Assembly: GCA_002811645.1 (NCBI GenBank) | Contig: PDIP01000080.1 | Location: 64,111 to 108,542, forward strand | Direction of reading: 5' to 3' | Length of the DNA stretch: 44,432 nt | From: Corallochytrium limacisporum | Taxonomy: Eukaryota > Opisthokonta | Part shown: positions 32,201 to 40,200 of the stretch, piece after piece | Layout of the letters: each line of letters opens with the position of its first letter | How positions within the stretch are numbered: position 1 is the first letter of the stretch | Made by a program: the position numbers and the translations under genes | Notes under the pieces: generated by a model | Seen by the model: the letters and a program-made list of their open reading frames with translations, nothing else | Databases searched by the model: none | Told to the model about the DNA's origin: nothing

Positions 32201-32333
32201 ATAGGACCTTCTCACGCCAGGCCATACGACTGGCACCATCCTTTTTGCCAAAAAGGTAAAGCACTGGAGAAGGAATCCAGAAGGTCAGGAGCCAAGCCAT
32301 GCCGGCCCAGAACCGTCGACGGCTTGTCGTCAT
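29229..32333 (-). CDS. Chitin synthase, division 2 (fungal CHS3/class IV-V-like)
   Basis: 1034 residues from ATG at 32333; the frame extends ten codons further but only to a TTG. It polymerises UDP-GlcNAc into chitin at the plasma membrane. The N-terminal membrane region (TM near 8-27, 43-69, 130-155) contains WLLTFWIPS and RMAWREK, typical of fungal division-2 enzymes. Catalytic family-2 glycosyltransferase motifs are CYTEDEDG (218-225), CDG (393-395), NRGKRDSQ (519-526), DAD (623-625), LPGCFTMYR (690-698), GEDRYLTT (791-798) and QRRRW (831-835). C-terminal TMs follow (about 854-944), then WHMDDFAWGATR (945-956) as in CHS3. No myosin head, cytochrome b5-like or DEK domain is present. A charged insertion (about 244-380) holds a basic block and an Asp-rich block between the first motif and CDG. 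The tail is Gln/Pro-rich. All key residues seem intact. Confidence 0.95.
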   Translation of the reverse strand: MTTSRRRFWAGMAWLLTFWIPSPVLYLFGKKDGASRMAWREKVLFCFLVLCANAAYIFLLAGVSILFCGQRESIENFLNGKTQDLADEALNKDSNRRRQTMMEQDVPQGSVNAEVASSTVNEGICDSNEILLLGMLAIFITVFVFKLIVALPIWNIFRRKGSIYTSIPEQDARLLGTTPTPENTKQQVQPLSTNTTNFVDGNGSNGSRKPAVGVLVTCYTEDEDGLRSTLNSVFFQNYRLPCDHGQKKRQKHRKKQTKYEQAHPKQQQLVVTVPTSRTPSMLSMDGCSQHHATIDVDQHGLDGLDQYHNQDLDDDDDYDKLDDLRYNHSSADTYDDIMDIPMRTTSYANLNVGHEYAHAGNRTHVYDNNEESSKPPVEEDMPAEDPVVIFLVCDGLVRGSGGESDSNGGPAKTTAELAASIVTHGKIDTIAAMREFGSEVPYTALGGNSCQQDNNVVVFSARFTPAFEDMFPTNRRRLLRFGFNRNKKARRLYDSLPSLPVVIMAKIGGEMEIPGKEGNRGKRDSQVLLFQALRDAYSGVAPPSVSEKRMQDMLRAKDKYQKQKPRSKHSKALSPNYQATVRGRSGYGAVSRAMNYHLREVTAGSNWGQGLDLTDIEFLMSVDADTKLSRSAVSALVCELHRSPKIIATCGESLVTNRVNLWSRAQAYEYFINHRLYKTFESRFGTVTCLPGCFTMYRVRDPLPMRTPDERDTSCLHSWDSGSTYSSHLHDQVQHRQPSSFINQQTPQSMTSRPMVIARESDLILINDAVLNRYARAAARTMHEKNLLMLGEDRYLTTLLLKHHNRRRITFTERAQCFTEVPEKFRVLRSQRRRWINSTMHNLFTLISTPNLCGFCIFGIRFLIVLDLLSVILVPIGSLYLTYLAVMSFVHGQIPLASIFTAAVFVATVILMPLLLGAPKNIAYVPHYLITLPVFFIYLPFYAYWHMDDFAWGATRVVQGEVKGAGLDKNPHRAPLPQRCGHCSTDMPTDTQQSVEPHRRGTDVESTQQQSYLQPPPVAVRHSSQSRLHLYMEQ

Positions 32334-33749
32334 TTCCTTCTGTTCCACAATGTGTCTAATCAAACACTATGTTCCGTTCCGGTTATTACGTTTATCCATC
32401 AAAATACTTTTGTTTTCTTCTACTGTAACATGTCGCTTTAGTTTCCAAGATTCTATTGGGGGTGCATTCTAGGCTCTGACAATCGATGATCTGTCAAGCT
32501 CGTGAGGACCAACGCGACCCTTCTTTCTCATATACCCATAGAAGGTAAACAAATGGACCATTGATTTATTACATTCTACACTGGTATCAAGACACTGTCA
32601 TCATGACCCATTGACACGCACAGAACCCGAGCTCAAACGATCATTGCGGCATAGAGTACACACAGAAAAGAACAAACGACGTAAGTCTGCATCATCTTCG
32701 ACCTTTTCACGAGGTTTGGATATTCAGTCTTCACTGTAGAGCTCTTTTTGGGAAACCAATGCGCACACCTCAATTGCAACCTCTTTCGGACACGGTACGG
32801 CGTTCGACCACCTTCGCCAATGCACAAGTTCATTGCCTTCGGCTGTTCTCGTCTCCCCCTTCCCCCCCATCGACCCGACCTCCCCGTGGGAGTGGCGGCG
32901 TCCCTGTGCACACTGGCCCGCCTCTGTGTCCCCCAAACCGGTGATAAAAGCACCGACTTACGTTGGGAGGACCGAGTTCATTAGGTCAAATTGAACCAGA
33001 AATAGGATTTGCGGCAGTACTATAGGGGCTGAATCATTTCGTAACGACTGGTACTGGAATTCACCGTGCAATTCCTTGTGATTCTCCTCAGCACCACCTA
33101 CCAACGGTGATGAAAGCAGCATGTGGCTGTGTTTGCGCACACCGGCAACGGAGTTCGTAACGGTAACACAAATATTATATCCCATACATTTTCTTAGGGA
33201 TTGTCCTGGAAATTAGACCGATCGCTCTTGATCGTAACAAACAAACAGAGATAGGGGAGAAGCTGACCGAACCTGCAGAAATGTCCATGTCATGTCACGC
33301 ATGCCTGAATGTACGCAATCAACACGTTAAAGGCACAGGCCAGCACACCAACTTGTCTACAGGATCCCCCCTCCCCCGTGGGGGGGGGGGCTGGAGGAAA
33401 AGAGGGGGGGGGAGATTTGGCTGGAAGAAGGTTCTTTAACCCGAACAAATCCCGACTACTACCAAATTAATTTCCAAAAAAAGATTTTCTACTCAAATGA
33501 GTTCCTCTGAGCCAGTTGGAGGGGAGGGGGAGAGGGGGAGAGGGGGAGGGATTGTATCATCACCCGTGGAATGCCTGACCAACGAGACCACCGCAACTCC
33601 AACGAATTTCCAGGCTGTTTCAGTTAGACTCTCCGCTTTTGTGGCACAGGTGACTCCACAAATTACGTGAATTTTGCACCCAAACCGCTGAAGAAAATCC
33701 GTCGGCCCCGATGGAGGAGTTCAAATATGGCTGCACGCTCATGAGATCG
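32334..33749. other. Spacer between chitin synthase and paralogue A
   Basis: It holds the presumed promoter of the chitin synthase, and one full copy of the 75-bp repeat with its C/G run. A purine-rich (GGGGGA)n-like stretch lies at 33518-33550. No gene is supported. Confidence 0.5.
33366..33465 (+). repeat. Dispersed repeat, copy 1
   Basis: An interrupted C-run and an 11-G run (33366-33390) are followed by a 75-bp unit (33391-33465) running from CTGGAGGAAAAGAG to CCCGACTACTACCAA. The unit is identical base for base to 44358-44432. Sequence left of the C-run differs between the two copies. Confidence 0.95.
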
Positions 33750-34022
33750 TTTATTACTATTGGTGATGATAACTTTCCTTCAATCTTTCTGTGAAGAAAT
33801 TACTGTGGCATTAACCGTATACCACCCTCGCCTGTTCGGCGTCTGGGGCGCAGGGGGTGACGTTTTCTACCACCTCTTTTTCTTTTTGTTGGTGTACCTA
33901 CCATTGTGCCTCAAGGGTTGCGTCATATGCTACCATGGGTATTGGAAAATCTCGCTGGAACAGGGTAGTGTGTGGAAGAGATTGTATATTTATGCAATGG
34001 TTAATATTTCAACAGAACAGCA

Positions 34023-35330
34023 CTATCTGAAGATCTTGGGCATGCCATTGCCGATGTGGTGGTCAACAAACTCATCCTCGAGGTTCGGTTCTGTGTCCAT
34101 TGCCTTGGACCGACGCGCAGTCATGCCCTTTCCGGGAGGAATGATCCTGCTTTCTGAATCACCGTCGTCTATACTGCGGCGTTTCTTTTTGAGTTTGCGC
34201 AAGTCCACGTCGCCCTCCAACACATTCATGACATCCTCAGCCGAAGTGTTGCGGCGGTTGAACGTTGTCTTGATCTCCTGGGGCGCATCAGCGTCTTGTT
34301 CATGACTTTGGCTGACATCACGACGCTTCTTCCTTCTGATCTTCATGACTTGGTCCACAGAGTCATTGCCGAAGAGATCACGGCGAATTCGGGCCTCTGC
34401 TTCGATCTTGGCCACGTCCTTGGGCGGTAAGGAGTCCACGTCCCGCCTCACGTATTCCTCGCCGCCCATGACCTCATTGGTACCTCGCTGGCTCCTCCTA
34501 CGAAAACCAGTCTGAGGCATGACCGCTTCGGGCACCGAAATGTCAATTTCGGACCTTATCTGCTTTGTACGTTCAAGACCGATAGAAGCACTTTTGTTCG
34601 TGTCTTTGATGGAATCTGCAGGGTTGTCTTCACTGAGTGCCACATAACCATAGCCATCTCGGCGGTACCATACGTGATCTTTCGGATTCCGGACCAAACC
34701 TCTACGTTTCTTGTGGGTATAGTTGAAGTCTGGTGCATAGTCACCAACCGCACCGTTGTCAATGTCTCGACGCTTCTCCAGGTCAGCGACATGTACGGGA
34801 TACTGCCCGTCAGCGTTTGTTCCGTCGAGATCCCTTCGCTGCACAGCAATACCGAATGCACCAGTGGCGCTTTCTGTCTCTTCAAGGTAACACACTGTCG
34901 CACCGCTTTTGTTGACGGAAACAACCACCGGGGTCGTCGATACAGTGCCTGTCACAGTAAATGCCTGAATGTTGATGCCACAGACTCCATCTGAGTCAAG
35001 GTGCAGGGTAAGAGAAGCCACATAGTCACCATCGTTGGCGTCGACAACTGTCAAAGCCACCGGAGCATTGCTTAAGTCTGCACATTCCACTGTTGATCCC
35101 TCAGGTTCACTACCGAAGATCTTGGTTTCCGATGAAAAATGAGAGATGAACACGGATGAGCCACTGATGCCGATAACAAATTCCGGACCAAGACTGTCCG
35201 ATACTGCGACAATCTCCAAGGACGAGCACAGATCCGGAAGGATTCGTGTGTCGTCTCTGTATAGGGTGTTGGTCTCCGGGAGAGCCCGGTGGTAGCGGTC
35301 ATTCCCCTTTGCTGCCATTTGTTCAGCCAT
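34023..35330 (-). CDS. Paralogue A: beta-rich domain plus Arg-rich (RRD/S) tail
   Basis: A 435-residue protein, family not recognised. Residues 38-128 are beta-rich (LEIVAVSDSLGPEFVIGISG, then CADLSNAPVALTVVDANDGD) and align with residues 24-114 of paralogue B. The rest is polar and mostly disordered, with RR or KRR followed by Asp or Ser at residues 165, 187, 222, 277, 295, 316, 335, 359, 383 and 406. These could be dibasic cleavage sites, basic localisation patches or PKA-type sites (RRxS). No signal peptide is seen, and a stop codon lies in frame 12 nt upstream of the ATG, so a secretory route is not shown. Some tail segments echo actin (IDNGAVGDYAPDF at 190-202, IRRDLFGN at 315-322, DVDLRK at 374-379). 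It lies about 1 kb downstream of B on the same strand. The ATG has CAACCAAC before it. Function unknown. Confidence 0.75.
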   Translation of the reverse strand: MAEQMAAKGNDRYHRALPETNTLYRDDTRILPDLCSSLEIVAVSDSLGPEFVIGISGSSVFISHFSSETKIFGSEPEGSTVECADLSNAPVALTVVDANDGDYVASLTLHLDSDGVCGINIQAFTVTGTVSTTPVVVSVNKSGATVCYLEETESATGAFGIAVQRRDLDGTNADGQYPVHVADLEKRRDIDNGAVGDYAPDFNYTHKKRRGLVRNPKDHVWYRRDGYGYVALSEDNPADSIKDTNKSASIGLERTKQIRSEIDISVPEAVMPQTGFRRRSQRGTNEVMGGEEYVRRDVDSLPPKDVAKIEAEARIRRDLFGNDSVDQVMKIRRKKRRDVSQSHEQDADAPQEIKTTFNRRNTSAEDVMNVLEGDVDLRKLKKKRRSIDDGDSESRIIPPGKGMTARRSKAMDTEPNLEDEFVDHHIGNGMPKIFR

Positions 35331-36310
35331 GTTGGTTGATTCCTATCCATGTTGGTTCGCAAGTCTACTCAGGTTGAATTGGTCTCTCAAATAGATGGAA
35401 GAATGTAATGATCCTCGTATGATGCGCAAGGGACACTCATTCCTTTCTTTCACTTGTGCTCCAGTGCAGTAGTCCTTTTGCATAAGAGTGATCGCCAAGA
35501 CCCTTGGAAATTTCGAAAAAGAAAGATTAGCTGCAGATTGCAATTTCATGAGCAAGTTCGAACGACATGCCCACTTGCACAGAGTGGAGGCTCTCGGAAC
35601 ACCGTCGTTCCCCTCGACTTGGAGTTCCTTGTGCAAGTCTTAGGGAGAAGACCATCGAAAGATAAGCCCCAAGACCCTGCAATCTACGGGTACAAAATAT
35701 ATGTAGATCGAGGCCCTACAACATTTGTGCTTGAGACTTACACAAAGACAATATCACGAGCTGGTAGGTTTTTCAGTGACCGATCGGCAAACACTGCAGG
35801 AGTTTGAACAGCCGCCCGCTACATCGAATGTCCGCCGTTTTGAATTTGCTGGGTGATTCGTGCACCACCTGGAGATTTTTCGCCACCCTAGACCGAGCCG
35901 AGCACTTCGACCTCGATCGACTCCCCCAATACCTAAGTGTTTCTCATTCTCAAAGTATGACAAGATGGAGAGCGGCCGACCCAAGGGGGGAGGGGAAATA
36001 GGGGACAATTGTGTAGATTTTTCTCTGTTCCATACGGAAACCACTCTAAAACCTCGCAGGGGGGCAGATGAAACCGGGCAGGTGAAATAATGGGACAGGG
36101 ACGGGAGCATTGCAGAAGATGTAACGGCAGGGGTACCGCAATTGCACTACTGTTGATCATGGCCGGTAAGAGCTTTATGATGTTCGTCGGCTGCCTGTGG
36201 AGATGCCCTTGATGATGGTTACGCAAACGAGTCCTAAAACTGGACTCCACAGAACCTTAAAGATGATTGGAAAAGATAACGGATTCGGATTCTAATTGGT
36301 TTGAGTCATG
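35331..36310. other. Spacer between paralogues B and A
   Basis: 980 bp that must hold the 3' end of B and the promoter of A. There is no clear AATAAA for B. CCATGTTGGTT occurs twice within 32 nt at the A start (35327 and 35348). No other gene is supported. Confidence 0.5.
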
Positions 36311-37237
36311 TTAGTTACATTGGACATTACCCTCCCTGAACTCGTACTCAGCGCCGTCTTCCGGAGGACAGTTAGAGCGACGTTTGGTAGCCTCGACGCC
36401 TATGTCGTTTCCCTCCTCCTTAGCCATAGTTCCGTCTTGGACAGGGAATCGTCGTGGAACATCACTACGGCGCTTCACGCCGCCGTAGCCAGCTTTGACC
36501 ATGCCGGAGCCGTTGTCTATGACAAGGTCACTGTCGCGACGCTTTGCACCGCTGAAGCCAGCTTTCATCATGCCAGAGCCGTTGTCTATAACAAGGTCAC
36601 TGTCGCGACGCTTGATTTGAGCGATGTTCTCTGTCTTTTCACCTTCCTCTGGGACGGCGGCAAAGTCGATCAATTTGACCATGTCAATCGCCCCACGGGT
36701 CTTCTTGCGGCCGCTTCCGGAGAATCTTGGTCCCCAGGCCGACGCGGGTGGCGGGAGGATGGCAGCCCTAACGTCAGACGCGGGCAGAACGGAGACAACA
36801 GTCGCGAGCGGGTCATCCTCGTGGCCGGTTACTACTACGACGGTTCCGTCTTCGTCGTCACCAGTTTCGACATTGTCTTTGGCTACCTGATCAATGTCAG
36901 TGAAATCGATGTTTGTGACCGTCACGGAACAGCGCTGCGCGCCGCCGATCCATTCTGCTTCGAGAGCCAGAGTTACCTCTGCAATATGGTCGCCGTTGGC
37001 GGTGTCGGTGAGGGAAAAGTTTACAACCGGTCCATTGGCCACACCGCAAGGGTTTTTGCTGTCACTATTCGTGTTAGAGTTCCCTTGATGGGAGATGCTA
37101 AGAGCCTGTCCAGTTATTGCAACAGTGTACTCCGAGCCGAGATTGTCCGCGACCGTATTTATCTCATAAGGCTGGAGCTTAGGCACATCGGCGGATCGAA
37201 TGTGTTGCTCCGAGTCGTAGTTCAGTTGCAGTGCCAT
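36311..37237 (-). CDS. Paralogue B: beta-rich domain plus actin-motif repeats
   Basis: A 308-residue protein. Residues 24-114 (YEINTVADNLGSEYTVAITG.., CGVANGPVVNFSLTDTANGDHIAEVTLALE) are homologous to paralogue A. An acidic then Pro-rich linker follows (120-180). The tail has two tandem 23-residue units (209-231 and 232-254), each KRRDSD followed by LVIDNGSGM(M/V)KAG(F/Y)(S/G)G. This closely matches the conserved phosphate-loop N-terminus of actin. Then come KRRSDVPRRFPVQDG, a block ending VEATKRR, and a Cys-containing C-terminus. No other actin domain is present, so it is not an actin. There is no signal peptide, and a TAG lies in frame just upstream of the ATG. RRDS could be a PKA site, and KRR a dibasic cleavage site. 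A 370-codon antisense frame is a shadow: homology with A fixes the strand. Function unknown. Confidence 0.8.
   Translation of the reverse strand: MALQLNYDSEQHIRSADVPKLQPYEINTVADNLGSEYTVAITGQALSISHQGNSNTNSDSKNPCGVANGPVVNFSLTDTANGDHIAEVTLALEAEWIGGAQRCSVTVTNIDFTDIDQVAKDNVETGDDEDGTVVVVTGHEDDPLATVVSVLPASDVRAAILPPPASAWGPRFSGSGRKKTRGAIDMVKLIDFAAVPEEGEKTENIAQIKRRDSDLVIDNGSGMMKAGFSGAKRRDSDLVIDNGSGMVKAGYGGVKRRSDVPRRFPVQDGTMAKEEGNDIGVEATKRRSNCPPEDGAEYEFREGNVQCN
36476..36613 (-). repeat. Two 69-bp in-frame repeats encoding actin-like motif
   Basis: Two adjacent 69-bp units inside paralogue B match at about 60 of 69 positions. Four of the nine differences are silent (for example GTT/GTC and TCT/TCC), and the changed residues are conservative (F/Y, M/V, A/V) apart from S/G. 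This looks like an older duplication kept under protein-level selection. Confidence 0.9.
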
Positions 37238-40200
37238 TTCGACAACGCTCGTCTACACTTTTTCCTCTATCGTGTTCGTTATCGCTGCTTGCACGCAATA
37301 TTTGATGGTGACAGCTCGATGGAGGATCAAAGGGACCTGGGCTTAAGTACAGTGGTGCCTTTTCTACGTACAGTATCCTTTGGCACCACCTCATGCTCTG
37401 TGTTAGCTACATTTGGGTGAGGTTGTGAAGAAATGGGCTGGCCTACAGAGGAAGACACGACCACTGGCTGATTGATTCACTGTCATAGACACACATTTCC
37501 AATGCCTCTAGCAAATGAAAGGGCACCAAAGTGAGGAAATGACTGGTAAGGTAACATTGCGGGTGGGTTGAGCCAAGGGCGCCCTCTCGGGGACCCAGGA
37601 GCGATTCTTTTGCCCTTCCGGTCTCAGTTTTTCAATAGCGAGAGGTCCTAAGAGTGAAAGATCGGGCGACGATATCTGCCCCCACCCCTCCCCGGCCGGT
37701 TGAGGCACTGGCGTGTGGATCGATCCCTTGTCACCCCCTCCTTTCACTTCTTATACATCCTAGACTTCAATTTAGTGCCAAAACCCCCCTGAAACCCATA
37801 CTGATTAGCCGGCCTGCTGTCTCGTGCTTGCATGCGGAACTCTAGGGCAACAGTTAAGTACTGCCACCGACTTAGGGTGTCCACTGGAGCCAGGGTATGA
37901 TAAATAGGCCCCAATACACTCACATCCTGCATTGTACGATAGTATATGAACTGCTTCATCGAACTGTGGAGCAGTCGGCACTAAATGGACCCCCGATCAG
38001 ACACTGGCATCGAAGCTGCGGGGTAATTGGCGACAGTTCAGACAAACCAAAGACTTGATCGTCCGGCCTGATAAGTCTCTTGGGTTTCTTATTCAACCAA
38101 TTCATATACTGAATGTACGTGTTTTTTTGCGGATCCTACGTTCAATGATTTGCACGGCCCCGGGAAGGCTGACGTGCGCGACTTATGAAACCCGTTGTCA
38201 TAATTTTGCGAATGCTTGAGTCCCCCTCCCCCCCCCCTTTCTTCCCTACTGAGAGAGAACTGACGGTAGGGCTAGATCCCGAACGGTGCGGAGCTATCTA
38301 CGCTCATCCTCCGCTGTTTTCTGCAGAAAGAGCTTACCGCTGGGTGGGTCCGTGTACCGATGATACGACCGCAGTCCTCGCGGTACTGAACATACTGTGC
38401 GGCCCAACGGGAGTCCAAGGTGTTTTGCAACAGCCAAACCGAGGGCATAGCTAATGAAATTAGTGAAGGTACAGAGGCTTCCTGATCTCACCCGTCACTG
38501 TCCCCCATGGACTTTGGGTATCCCTGTATCGCAGATGTCGTGCACATGAAATCTGCCTGACTGTCATAGACATTTCATTGTCCCCAATGACATACAGTGA
38601 TGAGGGTTCGCAGCTCACAACGGCAATCGGGGTGCGCACCTTCCGTTTCATTTTTGTGGTTAAGGGTCCAGTTAGTACAATGGTCGGTCACATACAATTG
38701 ACATCATTTAGGAATTCTTGCATACACAATATACGTCACCGACACAACCGTGAGCACCATAGCAGTTGATTTAATGAGCATGGTGGGAGGGAAACAGGAA
38801 AAGAGAGAGATAGAGCTTCGCACGGGGAGTTGGCAGAGTCCAGTTTTCTTGGATTCCGTCCGCTCCTTTGCGCCATATTTCCTGATACTTGGTATAGTTC
38901 ACTTTGATTGGTCTCACTTCGATTTTACGACAGCTACCGCGAACACTTGGTGGATGTTCTGCTGTGGTCTGTTCTCCGTCTCGTTCTGGCATGGCTGTCT
39001 ACAGCAGGGTCCAACTTTTCTCATGGACGGCAAGACTGTTTCAGAAGGAAAAAATCAAACAGTCCGATCCCACGTACACACAAGATGATGGCCGTTCGCC
39101 AGCTCAAGGGGGCCGCGGGTCCACTTCCATTTCTTGTTCGCCGAAGTCCTCGTACCACGACACGTCCGTGAAGGGGGCCTCATTTCGCACGCCTTCAAAT
39201 TGAACAGAATATATCTATATAGAACACTATATCATATTTCTTTCCATATTTGGGAGAGGCAAGGCTCGGGAGCGTCAGAGGACCTTTCTGCTTTGTTGCT
39301 TGGCCGTTTGGTTCCTGAAAGCATTGAACGTCGACATTGAGAGAATAATCATCTTGATGACGTTAAAGCATACTCAAATACTACAAGCTTTCTCTCCTCT
39401 TTGTTCTTGACGAGGAGGGATGGTCATCGTACCATCCTATGGTGTGGCGGTGTTGGGTGAAGCAAGTTATGGAATAGATACCGCTGTGGAATTTGTGGCC
39501 TCGAAGTCTGACGGTACCTCGCTTCTTTGGCATAGCTTCCGTACTTGCCATTGAAGAGTTAAGTCGCCAAAATCCCTCAGACTGTGCTGGCATGTGTTTG
39601 CACCTTTCGCATTCTTCTTAGGTGATGATATATATTGTGTTGTCTTTAGGGAATGCAACGCCACCCACTCAATATAAGTAACTGACCTGGAACTCTCTTA
39701 AGACTTCCAGAGCAGCATGCTGATCAGACGCAGTCACAGTTCCACCGGTGGGGCAAGTCTTCGCATGCTCTCTTCCTTACCCCCTTCCTCCTGGATCGTT
39801 TCCGCTACTGTCCTCAGAATGATAAATTTTGGGTCTTCGCTTCTTGGTATTGGTGGAATTTTGGAGTCTTACTCGTCTTTTGCATCAGTGCAACCTGCCT
39901 GCGTTTTGGTCGGAGGGAATCCTCGGGGTCGTTTCCAAAACGTTCCACGACACGCTCCCAGATCACCGATTCAAAATTCTAACTGCTCTTTTGTGGTTAT
40001 TGCCGACCGCGGTTGTGGCCTGGCCAACAGCGTCCAAAATGCAGAAGTCAGGAGATAGCTTAAACAGATTGGCAGGAATCGTATACGTAAGTCCACAGCG
40101 AAATAGGATTACAGATAAAGGTAACCGAGATCTATCAACAGCTTAATACATATATTCGAAAAGGGAATTTAGTGGACATACTGTATGACGTCGGGTATGA

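Noticed and set aside
36308-37420. 370-codon plus-strand frame
   Set aside because: Antisense to paralogue B. The minus strand has homology to paralogue A and the actin-like motif, while the plus frame shows no family logic.
39829-40146. 105-codon plus-strand frame with a hydrophobic stretch
   Set aside because: There is no domain, repeat or start/poly(A) support, and competing frames overlap it.
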